64,000 bases of DNA from Triticum aestivum (lineage: Eukaryota; Streptophyta; Magnoliopsida; Poales; Poaceae). This document shows, piece by piece, positions 21,189-31,401 of the stretch. A model generated the notes under the pieces. The model ran no database searches, was not told where the DNA came from, and saw nothing but the letters and a program-made list of their open reading frames with translations. Every line of letters starts with the position of its first letter. The first letter of the stretch is position 1. The position numbers and the translations under genes are program-made. The stretch spans positions 551,079,267 through 551,143,266 of the forward strand of contig NC_057802.1 in assembly GCF_018294505.1 (NCBI RefSeq), read 5' to 3'.

Positions 21189-24100
21189 TGTCACGCCCAA
21201 GATGCGACCCTATCCTAAAGGAACTCGAAGGTCCCACTAAGGATAGAAGCGCATCTTGAAGACGCTTATGCAAGGTGGATATCATTACATCAACATTACA
21301 TAATAGATGGGGATACATACAAGGCATACAAATGCCGCAAGAATACATCAATACATCAAACACATGATCAACATCCGAGTACGGATGAAACATAAACAGA
21401 AGCTCAAACGACATCCACCCTGCTAGCCCAGGCTGCGGACCTGGAACCTATCCCCTGATCGAAGAAGAAGAAGCAGAAGAAGAACTCCAAAACAAGTAAC
21501 ATCGCTCTCGCGTCAAGATCATCGCAAAACATGTACTTGCAACTGTTGTTGTAGTAATCTGTGAGCCACGAGGACTCAGCAATCCCATTACCAAGGGTAT
21601 CAAGACTAGCAAAGCTTAATGGGTAAGGAAAGGGTAAAGTGGTGAGGTTGCAGCAACGACTAAGCAAGTATGGTGGCTAACATACGCAAATAAGAGCGAG
21701 AAGAGAAGCAATGGAACGGTCGTGACACTAGCAATGATCAAGAAGTGATCCTGAACTCCTACTTGCGTCAAACATAACCCAGAAACCGTATTCACTTCCC
21801 GGACTTCGCCGAGAAGAGACCATCACGGCTACACACGCGGTTGATGCATTTTAGTTAAGTCAAGTGTCAAGTTCTCTACAACCGGATATTAACAAATTCC
21901 CATCTGCCACATAACCGCGGGCACGGCTCTCGAAAGTTTATACCCTGCAGGGGTGTCCCAACTTAGCCCATTATAAGCTCTCACGGTCAACGAAGGATAT
22001 TCCTTCTCCCGGGAAGACCCGATCAGTCTCGAATCCCGGTTACAAGACATTTCGACAATGGTAAAACAAGACCAGCAAAGCCGCCCGATGTGTCGACAAT
22101 CCCGATAGGAGTCGCACGTATCTCATTCTCATGACACACCGGATGAGCAAGACGCCGGGTTGGCATAGACCCTGGTTGCCCAGAGGGCGCCGGACATCGC
22201 TCGGTTTGGACCAGCACTTAGACAAGCACTGGCCTGGGGGGGGGGGTAAAATAAAGATGACCCTCGGGATGCGCGACTCCCAAGGGAAAAAAGGCTAGGT
22301 GAGGCAAATGTAAAACCAAGGTTGGGCCTTGCTGGAAGAGTTTTATTCAAAGCGAACTGTCAAGGGGGTCCCATAAATCACCCAACCGCGTAAGAGACGC
22401 AAAATCAAGGAACATAACACCGGTATGACGGAAACTAGGGCGGCAAGAGTGGAAAAAAACACCAGGCATAAGGCCGAGCCTTCCACCCTTTACCAAGTAT
22501 ATAGATGCATTAATTAAATAAGAGATATTGTGATATCCCAACATACATATGATATCCATGTTCCAACATGGAACAAACTTCATCTTCACCTGCAACTAGC
22601 AACGCTATAAGAGGGGCTGAGCAAAGCGGTAACATAGCCAAACAACAGTTTGCTAGGAAGGGTGACAAAGGTTAGAGGTTCATGGCAATTTGGGAGGCTT
22701 GAAGAGCAAGTGATAGGTAGTGCAGCATAGCGATAGAGCGAAGCAACTAGCATAGCAATGATAGTAGTGAGATCCAAGGTGACGGTCATCTTGCCTGAAA
22801 TCCTGCTAGGAAGAAGAACGAGTCCATGAAGAAGATGAAGCCACGAAGACGAACGAATCCTCACGCTCGCAACGACACGGGAACTATCGAGAAGAAGCAC
22901 ACAACATGGTAAACACACCACACATGAACAAGGCATGATGCTCAACCAAGTATGATGCATGACAAAGGCTATATGAAGCTACTCATGGCAAGAGATGATG
23001 CATACAAGAACAACACATCAAAGCAAGTTTAAATGAGGCCGGAAACAACCTATAACAATTCCGGTAAGTCCTCATATGCAAAATTTCGAAATTGGTCCAG
23101 ATCTGAATAAACCTTATGTTCAAGTTGTTAAACAGCAAGTTAAGATGCACCAAGATGATCTACACGAAATTCTAGTCAAGTTACATATAAAGTTCATTAG
23201 ATTCGGAGCTACGGCCTAGAAGATATGAGCAAAACAAGTTAAACATGGCATTGATGCAAAATGCATACAAACATCACGCAAACACCTCAAAACAAGGATG
23301 CAACAAGATAATATGGAACTACATGCAAAACTAAGCAAGTTTCATATAGAACATGCTCAAAACGGAGCAACGGAGCAACACATACACTTCAAACAAGATA
23401 TAACAACAAACTGTCCAAAACAGCAACTAGGCATCTTGCAAGCATCACAACAATATGCTACATCACCTTAACATGAAAACAAATGAGATGGGCATGGTGT
23501 ACAGGTAAAGCATCACAAAACATAAACATTGAGCTATCTCCAGAAATCACTAGAACATGCTCAAAAGGACATGGCAAGATTGCAATTAATAACAGGTTCA
23601 CAGACTTGGCAGAAATTACTGGACATGGCAGAAATAACATCAGGTTGCAAAGTTTATAGCTATCCATCAACAAGCTACATGAACATATCATAGCAAACAA
23701 AGGCATGGCATGAATCTAGTAATGGCATAGAACAAAAGTCCCTTACTGATCATGAGCCAAAAAGGCACCGAAGATATGATGGCACCCATGTGAACATAGC
23801 AAGTTTCATAAACAGATTCAGACTTACAAGAAAAACAGAGCATGACAGAAATAACGATAAGTAGGCATGTTGGTGAGCTTGAACCACTCACCACAGAGCA
23901 TACATGGCATGACAAGGTAACCAGCAGTAAGATGGCACAAATATGAAGCTAGGCATGGCAATAGCATAGTCATAGGGTACATGGATCACTAGTTACAACC
24001 ATAGCAAAATTGATTAACATGTAAACAATCTGCCAGGAACATTTTATAGCAAAAGTAGAGTAAGATTAAAACATGCTAGAGCACTGCTATAAATGCAAAC

Positions 24101-24595
24101 AAGGTCATGGATGGATAGAGCATAAAATGTATAAAAAAACATCCTTAGTGAACATCTCCAGATTATGCATAGAATGACTTGTAGCAGGAGGTTTACATGG
24201 CAACAAAATATAACAGACTGACTTAGCAGAAATTACTAAGTCACAGAAATCAGCAACATCACGGAGGCTACTTTGCATGATTGTGCTAGTCACCATGGAG
24301 ATCCTAAAAATACAAGACAAGCACCTCTGTAAAGATGGCATGACGTAGTTCAAAACACATGTAGAGCTCACGCTCATAGGATGCACACACAAAAAGCAAT
24401 GAAAAAGACAAATCACCAAGTTCTGATAACAGACAGCAGTTAACATCATATAGCACTCTTGCAACGATGATTAGGGCATCAAGATGAACTCAAAAAAGCA
24501 TGGCACAATGGAATGAAATGAAGAGCATCTCATGATGAACATTTTTACGTATTATTCACACGAAACGGAGCAGTATGCATGGAGTTATGATGTGA

Positions 24596-25139
24596 TTAAC
24601 AGGACTCCAGAATATGAGTAAATCGGGACTTGTCAGAAATCAAAGGGAGGGAAAAGTCAACCTTCGGGGATCCGGATCTGGAGGGTTCGTCGGCGCGGTC
24701 GCCGAGGATGGCCGGAGAAGAGGGAGACGACGGCCGGCGTGGTCGGGGTGGAGGCGCCGGAGGGAGTCGGGGCCGGCCGGAACCGGGCGGGGCGAGGCGC
24801 GGCCGCCGGTGGCGCGGACGGGCGCGGGCTCCGATGCGGAGGCGAGCTCGCTGGAGTGGAGGCGGCAGGCGACGGCGGGTGAGGCGCGGCCAGCTGGAGG
24901 TCGACGCGGTGGGGCGCGCTTCAGCGGCGGGCGGAGGGAGCCGGCGGGAGGCGCTCGGCGCGGGGCACCTCGGGCGACGGCGGCGGATGGGCCCGCGCGG
25001 GCCCCGGATGGGCTCCACGGGCCGCGGCGGCGGAGGACGGCCGAACGCCATGTGGCGCGCTGGGATTGGCGCGGGGGCGGTGGCGCGGTTCGTCCGGGGG
25101 GCGGCGGACATGTCCGGCACGGTGAGGGAGGAGTTTTAG
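24596..25139 (-). other. GC-rich leader-like block in the solo LTR
   Basis: A 0.54 kb island of very high GC content, in contrast to the AT-rich remainder of the LTR. Long open frames exist in several phases on both strands, which is expected from composition. Their peptides are Arg/Pro/Ala-rich and contain no domain. I read it as the transcribed leader downstream of the LTR promoter rather than a protein gene. Confidence 0.5.
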
Positions 25140-25170
25140 GGTTTGGACTGCGCGGAATCCGGGGGGAGCA

Positions 25171-25180
25171 CATATTTATA
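25171..25180 (-). promoter_or_regulatory. TATA box of the solo LTR
   Basis: TATAAATATG on the minus strand, about 490 bp into the LTR, followed by a C-rich initiation-like region and AACCCTAAAACTCC. It matches the layout seen in the plus-strand LTR at 53393-57213. Confidence 0.6.
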
Positions 25181-25671
25181 GGTAGAGGGAGCTAGGAGAG
25201 TCCAAATGGGGTGCGGTTTTCGCCCACACGATCGTGATCGAACGACCGAGAGCATGGATGGGGTTAGGATGGGCTCATGGGCTGTGGTCAAGGGGTGCTG
25301 GGCTGCAAAGAGAAAGGGGGTTTCGGGCTACGCGGTTAACCGTTGGGGCATCAAACGACCTCTAAATGGAACGAAATTTGACGGGCGGTCTGTCGGTGCT
25401 ATACCAAGGCCACTCGGCAAACCTTGGCCCATTCCGAGAACGTTTTTCTCCCACTCACGAAACAAGGACTGAGAGGGGCGACGGGCGCGTGTGGGAGTAT
25501 CGGATCGCGAAACGGACAACGGGGAAAAGGACCGGATGCAAGCTCTGAAAAACATGATGATGCAATGCTGATGATGACATGGCAAAATGCAACACGCAAG
25601 CAAATGACATGGCAACGACGGCGAATAACTGGAAGACACCTGGCGCTTCGAATCCGGGGCGTTACAACATT

Positions 25672-27429
25672 GGATGTACAACACCTGTGCTGAATGATGA
25701 CTTTTGGGAAAGTCAGCACCCCAACTCTCCTCTGTTCACACCTCGGCAACAAATTCCTCAGTCCCCTGTCAATACTGAAGTACAAATGGGATCTGAAGAA
25801 CCTTGTTCAACCCCGTCTGTCCATGAAGAAATTCCAGCCACTAGTGCTGATGAAAATGTTAATGAAGAATTGAAGTCCTAGGCTGTCACTGAAGAAGAAC
25901 CTGAAATTCCTCAGCTTGTGGATCCTGAGATTGCGATTCCTGAGGTGCTGATGCAATTGACCGATACTCCTCAGCCCAAGCCAAAGGATCCCTTCTCGAA
26001 GAAGCAGAAATTCAAGGCTGATGACTTCTTCGGCGAGCATGTTTTCTTCACTAATTACAACCCGTATGACTCTGCTCGTCTTAGAAGGAAGAGTTTCTGG
26101 ACTGCCAGCCAAGCAAAGTTTTATTCTTCACTGCTCTTCAACAAGGACAAAGTCTTCGACCATGAGCATATTCCTCACGTGGACATGGAATCACTGCCTT
26201 GCTTTACCCCAGTCCTCAGTGTGCTTCATGATGCAGGACTGCTCAACTTTTGCACGAATATTTGCGATTGGAATGAAGAGCTCATTCTTCAATTCTATGC
26301 AACCCTACACATCACAGGCGATGCCGATCATATCAACTCTTGGGTGTTGGACTGGACGACCGAAAATACTCATTACAAAGCACCGGCCTCTGAATTACTT
26401 CATGCCCTGCCAATCAGTCCTCCCCTTGAAGGTGCTCGTTGTCTGTACCAAGAACCTGAACTCACTGCTCATTACATGCAAGTGCTAATGAAGCCTCTGA
26501 AGCCCGGTCAAGCCCCAAGGACCAAATTCCTCGTGAAGGAACTGTTATATGTGCCAAGAACATTTTATCACATTCTAACGAAGACTATGAGTCCAATCAA
26601 AGACCACGACTCATCTGATGAGGAAATTATTGGCATCATGAAGAATCTGCTATTCAACATCATACATGGCATTCCTGTCAATTATCATGATTTCTTCATG
26701 AGGACTCTAGCAAATGTTGCACTCTCTCCGTTTGAGTTGAAGCCTTACGCCCCTTGGATTATGAGATTCCTCAGAACAAGGTCTTCACTCAACTACAAGG
26801 CTGATTTTCAGAATCACCTCAGCTACTTGCCCCCAATTGAAGTCCTCAAGCGGACGTTTTCCTCAGCTGATGAAAAGGGCAAGGCCGCTGCTGTTATTGA
26901 TGAAGACAATCGTCCATTGGATGGTCAGTTTCGCAAAGCTGCATCTTATTCCACCAATGATGACTCTGCCACTCATGATTCTGCTGCCAATGCATCCAAG
27001 CCAAATCCTCAAGCCACAGCTCTAAGAGTGATGACTGACCGTGAGCTTCTCCTCAGTCTTCACCAGAAGGTGGATCGAAACCACAAATGGGTTAAGCGTC
27101 AGATTGGTTCTATTCTTCACAACATGACGGCTACACACAATGCAGTGAAGAAAAACCATTTCTACCTCCATGAAGTCTTCGGTCGCACCTGGGATATTCT
27201 GTCACATTTGTATGGTGAAGAAGATCTGAAGCAAATGGGTCTCAAGGAAGATTTTGACTGGTCTGCTCCTCCACCGAAGAAATTCAAGAAGGTCAAGGTT
27301 CCTTCCTTGGTGGCCAGCTCATATTCTTCATCACGCGAAACCGATGAGCATGAAGACTTGGACGACACTGTGGCAGGCCCTACAACAACAACCGACCCCA
27401 ACAACGCTGGCGCTCCTCCATCAACTTGA
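25672..27429 (+). pseudogene. Maximus-like extra 3' ORF, second half
   Basis: Resumes in phase after the duplicated ACATT. One in-frame TAG (25879-25881) precedes a 516-codon open stretch to TGA at 27427-27429. It has an acidic Pro-rich entry (EEEPEIPQLVDPE), then a folded-looking domain of about 240 residues (roughly 26090-26810) with FWTASQAKFYSSLLF, ELILQFYATLHITGD, SWVLDWTT and AKFLVKELLYVPR-like text, then a Ser/Asp-rich tail and a helical basic C-terminus (HQKVDRNHKWVKRQIGSI). The Trp-aromatic domain recalls the 'putative plant transposon protein' type found in other plant retroelement ORFs; that is recollection and needs a profile search. No enzyme motif or membrane segment. Confidence 0.7.
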
Positions 27430-27935
27430 TATTTTTCAGGGGCGTTAGTCCTCATTTTTCGATCCTTTTGGTCATCGATGACAAACGGGGAGAAATTTGA
27501 GTTAGCCTTCAAGCGGGTCTACTTATATGGGCGTTTTTTTGCTAAGTTACAACTCTCGTTCTTTTGATGACTTTGTTGGATCGAGTTGTAAACTTAAACT
27601 CTATGGTGGTCTGATACTTTTGCTGAGATTTTCTGCATGCTTATTCCTCGTTAATGTTAATGCACGCATGCTGAATTACATCAGTCACCATATTTCATCA
27701 TGCATTTCAAATTCTTCATATTATATGTCAAATGCGTGTATGAATTACAAGATATAGGGGGAGATCTCCATGATTCTACTCTTCAAGTGTGCATTGCTTC
27801 AAAAGCAAATTCCTCACTATGCACATCTTCAGGGGGAGTTCTTCTATATCTTGCAATCAAATTCCTCAATATCAGTATTTACACTTCATATGTTTATCCC
27901 CGTTGAAAACTTAACCTATATTGTCATCAATCACC
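27430..27935 (+). other. 3' untranslated region of the Maximus-like element
   Basis: Half a kilobase without a coding frame between the last stop and the polypurine tract. It contains AGGGGGAGA-like purine patches near 27756 and 27831 and the motif TTGTCATCAATCACCAAAA (27921-27939). Confidence 0.7.
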
Positions 27936-27948
27936 AAAAAGGGGGAGA
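27936..27948 (+). other. Maximus-like polypurine tract
   Basis: AAAAAGGGGGAGA, followed by TT... into the 3' LTR starting at 27950. Typical position and composition for plus-strand priming. Confidence 0.9.
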
Positions 27949-27949
27949 T

Positions 27950-29442
27950 TGTAAGTGCATCTAGTGCCCCTTAGTGATTTTGGTGTATTGAAGACTTATA
28001 GGTTAAGGGACTAATGTGTTTGTGAGTGTACACGGGTCTATAAGTCTATGAGGAGTTTGATATTTACAGAGAAAGTCGACCCCTAAAATGAAGTTCTTCG
28101 ACTGAAGACTTTGGATTTCTGAAGACTTTTTGAAGACTTTGAAAGTGAAGCAATTGGTGTGACCTTGAAGACTTGGCATTCATTCGAGGAACATGAAGCG
28201 TGAAGACTTTTGTTTTTGTAGTTTCCTTTTTATCTTTCTTGAGTCATAGGAAACACCGTACTGTTGAAGGGGGTCGAGGAAATACTAAGGAAAAATTTCC
28301 AAGTGATGCTCAACTCAAAATCCTACACCTACCAATCCCTTCGAGTGAAGCCATTGGAAATCTCATACAGTTCAGTCAATTTCTTCAGTGACAGAGATGA
28401 AGTTCTTCTGGTCGCTGAGAATTTTTTTTTGACTGAGGAGTTAGGAATTCGCCAGTGCGGATTGCCTACACAGTGAGGAACATGATAGCCCTGAGGAAAT
28501 TGAGCCTCAAATATCCGACCGTTGCTGTGCTACGCGCCAGCTGTCCCAAAATATCTACCCACCTAACGGTCATATCATTGAAGGGCATTTATGTCTTATC
28601 ATGTCGGGCTGCTCCCTAGGCTATAAATAGCTGCCCCCTACAACTACTAGCTGATTGGCTGCTCCGAGAGAAACTGACACTTGTCATTTGAGAGCATCAC
28701 ATCCTCCGAGGACTTTGAGCGAAAATCATCAAGTGAGGAAACCCAAACCCAAACACCTACAAACCCAAAGTGATTGAGCATCACTGAAGAGATTGATCCT
28801 GTGTGGATCCGACGCTTGTTACCTTTGAAGACTGTGCATCTTCCAGACGGTTAGGCGTCATGGTCTAGAGCATCCAAGAGGAAATTGTGGATCGCCGAGT
28901 GACAGAGTTTGTGAAGGTTTGGAAGTCACCTGAAGACTTACCACGAGTGATTGGACGAGGTCGGTGTGACCTTAGTTCAAGGAGAATACAGTGAGGACTG
29001 TGTGTCCTCAGGTTTAAATACCTAGCCGCTCCAACCAGACGTACAACTGTCACAGCAGTTGGAACTGGTCTACCAAATCATTGTCTTCACCAAGCCTACT
29101 GGTTCTATTTCCTCAACTCTTTCATTTCTTCATTACAGTTGTTGTGTGCTTGTTCATATCTGTTTGAAGACTTTGACTGAAGACTTCCTCAATTTCCTCA
29201 GCTCAATTTCTTCAGTCTGTTTGTCTTCATCCTGTGTTATCCCGTGTTTACGCTTTCTGTACTCTGTGCTTGTCTTCATTTAATCATGATGACCATGCTT
29301 GTGTTCTGTTATGTTTACATCTGAGTACTTATTCCGCTGCAAGTAGTTCTTCGCTTAGGAATTTCCTCACCCTGAAATTCCTCAGTGAAGAATTCATAAA
29401 AATCGCCTATTCACCCCCTCTAGTCGATATAACGCACTTTCA
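27950..29442 (+). repeat. Maximus-like 3' LTR
   Basis: Near-identical to 5666-7175 with about 35 substitutions and several indels, the largest a 14 bp loss of a CCGGGACTGTGTGT duplicate near 29000. Ends ACGCACTTTCA followed by ATTGC. Confidence 0.92.
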
Positions 29443-29447
29443 ATTGC

Positions 29448-30301
29448 CAGAGTGGTAGTTGTTGTTGTTGTGGTAGTGGCTGCCGCCACCACCACCGCCG
29501 CCGCCACCGGTGTTGTAATTGTTGTTGTCACCGGTGTTGTAGTTGTTGCCACTGTTGTTACCACCATAGCCACCGCCACGACCACCACCCTTGCGGTAGC
29601 CCTTGGGAGACCCGCCACGACCTCTAGCAGTGAGATTGGCAGAGGATTTGAAGGCACCTGCCCCCGTTCCTTGGAACATCTCGACTCATTGGTCGAAATT
29701 TGAGACCATGCCGAAGAGATCATCCACGGTTAGGGGCTCCACGCGGACATCCAGCACCGAGATGAGAGGCTGATAATCCATATCCAGCCCCCCGATGATG
29801 AAGGAGAGAAGCTCCTCGTCCTTGATGGGTTTGCCAGCTGCAGCGAGCTCATCAGAGAGGGCTCGCATCTGACCGAAGTAAGTAGATGCACTCTGTGAGC
29901 CTTTTTGGGCGTTTGAGAGGGCGATGCGGCAATTGTTGGCGCAGGAGAGGGATTGGGCGGCGAACATGTTGGCGAGTGCTGACTAGATAGCGTGGGATTT
30001 TTCTAGGGATGCAACCTGAACAAGAACTTCCTTAGAGGGGTTCCGGAGGATATATGCCACAATCTGTTGGTCCTGGATGAGCCAGGGGTTGTAGGGGAAC
30101 GATCTCTTCTTTCCCATCGGAGTTCTTGGTCATGATGGTCTTTGTGGGTTCGACTGTGGATTGATCAATGTATCCATATAGCCCAGCCCCCATGATTTGG
30201 GAACGAGCTTGGGCTTTCCAGAGGACATAGTTGGTTCGGTTGAGAGGCTTGGATGTGGTGTAATTGAGGCCACGGGGAGAAACTTGGGTGGAGGAGGACA
30301 T
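29448..30301 (-). pseudogene. Copia-1 gag (N-terminal and central parts)
   Basis: Begins at an ATG (30299-30301, MSSSTQVSPRGLNYTT) about 80 bp inside the PBS side of the LTR. It shows the Copia gag/UBN2-type pattern: LNRTNYVLWKAQARSQI, then by frame change [10 protein letters not shown], and later [18 protein letters not shown] and [12 protein letters not shown]. Lesions are a frameshift near 30060, TAG at about 29983 and TGA at about 29685. The C-terminal part is Arg/Gly-rich and then Gly/Asn-rich (GGNNSGNNYNTGDNNN). The Maximus-like element enters just before the zinc knuckle. Inactive. Confidence 0.85.
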
Positions 30302-30381
30302 GGTGGCTCCAGGTGGAAGATGAAGGCTGTGGTGGTGAGGGGTTTGCTAGATGCGATGGAAGAAGGAGGCTCTGTATATCA
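30302..30381 (-). other. Copia-1 leader and primer-binding site
   Basis: On the minus strand TGATATACAGAGCC follows the 5' LTR. It is a decayed version of the tRNA-Met PBS TGGTATCAGAGC. The leader to the gag ATG is about 80 bp. Confidence 0.7.
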
Positions 30382-30664
30382 TCTCAAGATGGGTAAAGCG
30401 TCTCAACTCTCCTGATGGAGAGCCCGCATATTATATATTCATAGGATGGGGCTTATCCCATAAATGCATACACTTGATTCTTACAATTGTGCATAGCATG
30501 TTGAGAGAAAGAGATATACACGGAGGTTTACAAGAGAGTTAAAGAAGGGAGTTACATGCATCAACTTCTAATAAACCATGTATGTTTAATCTTGATCTTT
30601 AACTAGACATCCATAACATCCGCCATAAGATATCCATAACAGTCGCCATAATATATCTTTAACA
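30382..30664 (-). repeat. Copia-1 5' LTR
   Basis: 283 bp, partner of 1600-1882. Its inner terminal dinucleotide is mutated (TC on the plus strand instead of TG). Followed by TTGAT, the right target duplication. Confidence 0.92.
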
Positions 30665-30669
30665 TTGAT

Positions 30670-31401
30670 AACTACAGTCCTTGCCCATTTTGTAGATCCT
30701 GTTCCCCACCTTGAGCTTCTTTATGTCGGGGTTGGATAACGTAGGCCTCTATATTAGCATATGGTTTGAGGCTTTCCTAGAATCTCCCCTCCCAGGTTGG
30801 TGACAAGCCTTGTCATACTAAATCAGTTGCAGGTTTTCTTCCTTCCCACTACAAAAAATATCATTTCTACCGAGCTTTTGTGTTGTAGCAGAATTAATGG
30901 TTGACTGCTCTATTTTACTTAATGCCAGTTCCATCTATATATATATGCCACTGGCTAGCTATTATCATTATGGATTGCACCCCCATGGACCTCTGTATTT
31001 TATTTCTATTTGCAATGTTCCCCATGGATTGCGCCCCCGTGGACCTTAGTATTTTATTTCTATTTGCAATGTTTCCCATGGATGGCAGTGGTTAGCATAT
31101 CTTCTGATATATAATGTTAATTTTCTAGAATCCTGGTTGAATGCAAAAATATGACATTAATAGATTTTTATCATGTTCCAACTTTAAATGCAATATATGT
31201 AGATAGATTATTTGTTCATACAACTGTAGAATGATTTGGTTAATTCGGTCGGTTGCAAGTAGTGTTGCTTTCATTGTGCTTGGGTTCGCATCTTCCTTCT
31301 CACGGAGTTTAGCACAACTGCACAAGCATCACAATCGTGGCCCACGGCGGCGCTGCCTTCCGCTTCTCCCTCTCGTGGGAATGTGGTTGATGCTTCCCAG
31401 A
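30670..31401. other. Low-copy flank between Copia-1 and Angela
   Basis: The native sequence continues from 1599 to here. No recognised gene. A short unbroken minus-strand stretch (about 30670-30740) reads NPDIKKLKVGNRIYKMGKD and may be old coding sequence. A 54 bp duplication lies at 30970-31085. It ends in CCAGA (31397-31401), the Angela target duplication. Confidence 0.5.
30970..31085. repeat. 54 bp tandem duplication
   Basis: Two copies starting ATGGATTGC at 30970 and 31024, with a third partial start at 31078. The period is 18 codons, so a repeated peptide (ILFLFAMFPMD) appears in one frame; I do not take it as a gene. Confidence 0.85.

Larger units (their letters stand above)
21189..25666 (-). 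mobile_element. Solo LTR of a giant-LTR retroelement (4.48 kb)
   Basis: Bounded by TGTCACGCCC on the left and GGGCGTTACA on the right, near-perfect inverted termini, with the 5 bp duplication ACATT (21184-21188 and 25667-25671). No PBS, polypurine tract, internal LTR copy or pol motif is found, so a solo LTR is the best reading. The minus orientation is chosen from a TATA box with a GC-rich leader on that strand and from similarity of its ends to the LTR at 53393-57213, which is followed by a PBS. The short terminal inverted repeat alone would also allow a DNA transposon, but 5 bp TSD and TG...CA ends favour an LTR. Confidence 0.7.
5666..29442 (+). mobile_element. Maximus-like (SIRE lineage) Copia retrotransposon
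   Basis: A plus-strand element with LTRs of 1510 and 1493 bp and a perfect 5 bp target duplication ATTGC (5661-5665 and 29443-29447), inserted into Copia-1 gag. Subtracting its two insertions leaves about 13.2 kb. Order: LTR, tRNA-Met-type PBS, gag, protease, integrase, RT, RNase H, a spacer of about 1.2 kb, a large extra ORF, polypurine tract, LTR. Extra coding capacity downstream of pol is characteristic of the SIRE/Maximus group. I assign the Maximus name from memory of its LTR start, so the lineage is firmer than the family name. The LTRs differ at roughly 35 positions plus indels. Pol has an internal deletion and the element cannot be autonomous. Confidence 0.88.
1600..30664 (-). mobile_element. 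Copia-1: Ty1/Copia LTR retrotransposon, nested
   Basis: A minus-strand element with two 283 bp LTRs and a probable 5 bp target duplication, TCGAT on the left (1595-1599) and TTGAT on the right (30665-30669); the mismatch is a C/T change. Removing the insertion at 5666-29447 leaves about 5.28 kb, normal for a Copia element. The gag, zinc knuckle, protease, integrase, reverse transcriptase, RNase H order is the Copia order. Gag and pol are broken by stops and frameshifts. The LTRs differ at about 14 of 283 positions, the highest divergence in this window, fitting its outermost place in the nest. I do not assign a family name. Confidence 0.92.

Noticed and set aside
24596..25195. Four GC-rich frames of 169-193 residues on both strands
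   Set aside because: Arg/Pro/Gly-rich text from composition, mutually overlapping, no domain; better seen as the leader of an LTR.
21189..25666. CACTA or Mutator-type DNA transposon
   Set aside because: Ends are not CACTA, the duplication is 5 bp rather than 3 or 9, and no transposase is seen; the solo-LTR reading fits better, though not proven.
19184..27429. Calling the extra Maximus-like ORF an envelope gene
   Set aside because: No signal peptide, membrane segment, cleavage site or cysteine pattern is visible; position alone is not enough.
29452..29703. Val/Ala/Thr-rich plus-strand frame
   Set aside because: Antisense of the Gly/Asn-rich gag tail of Copia-1.
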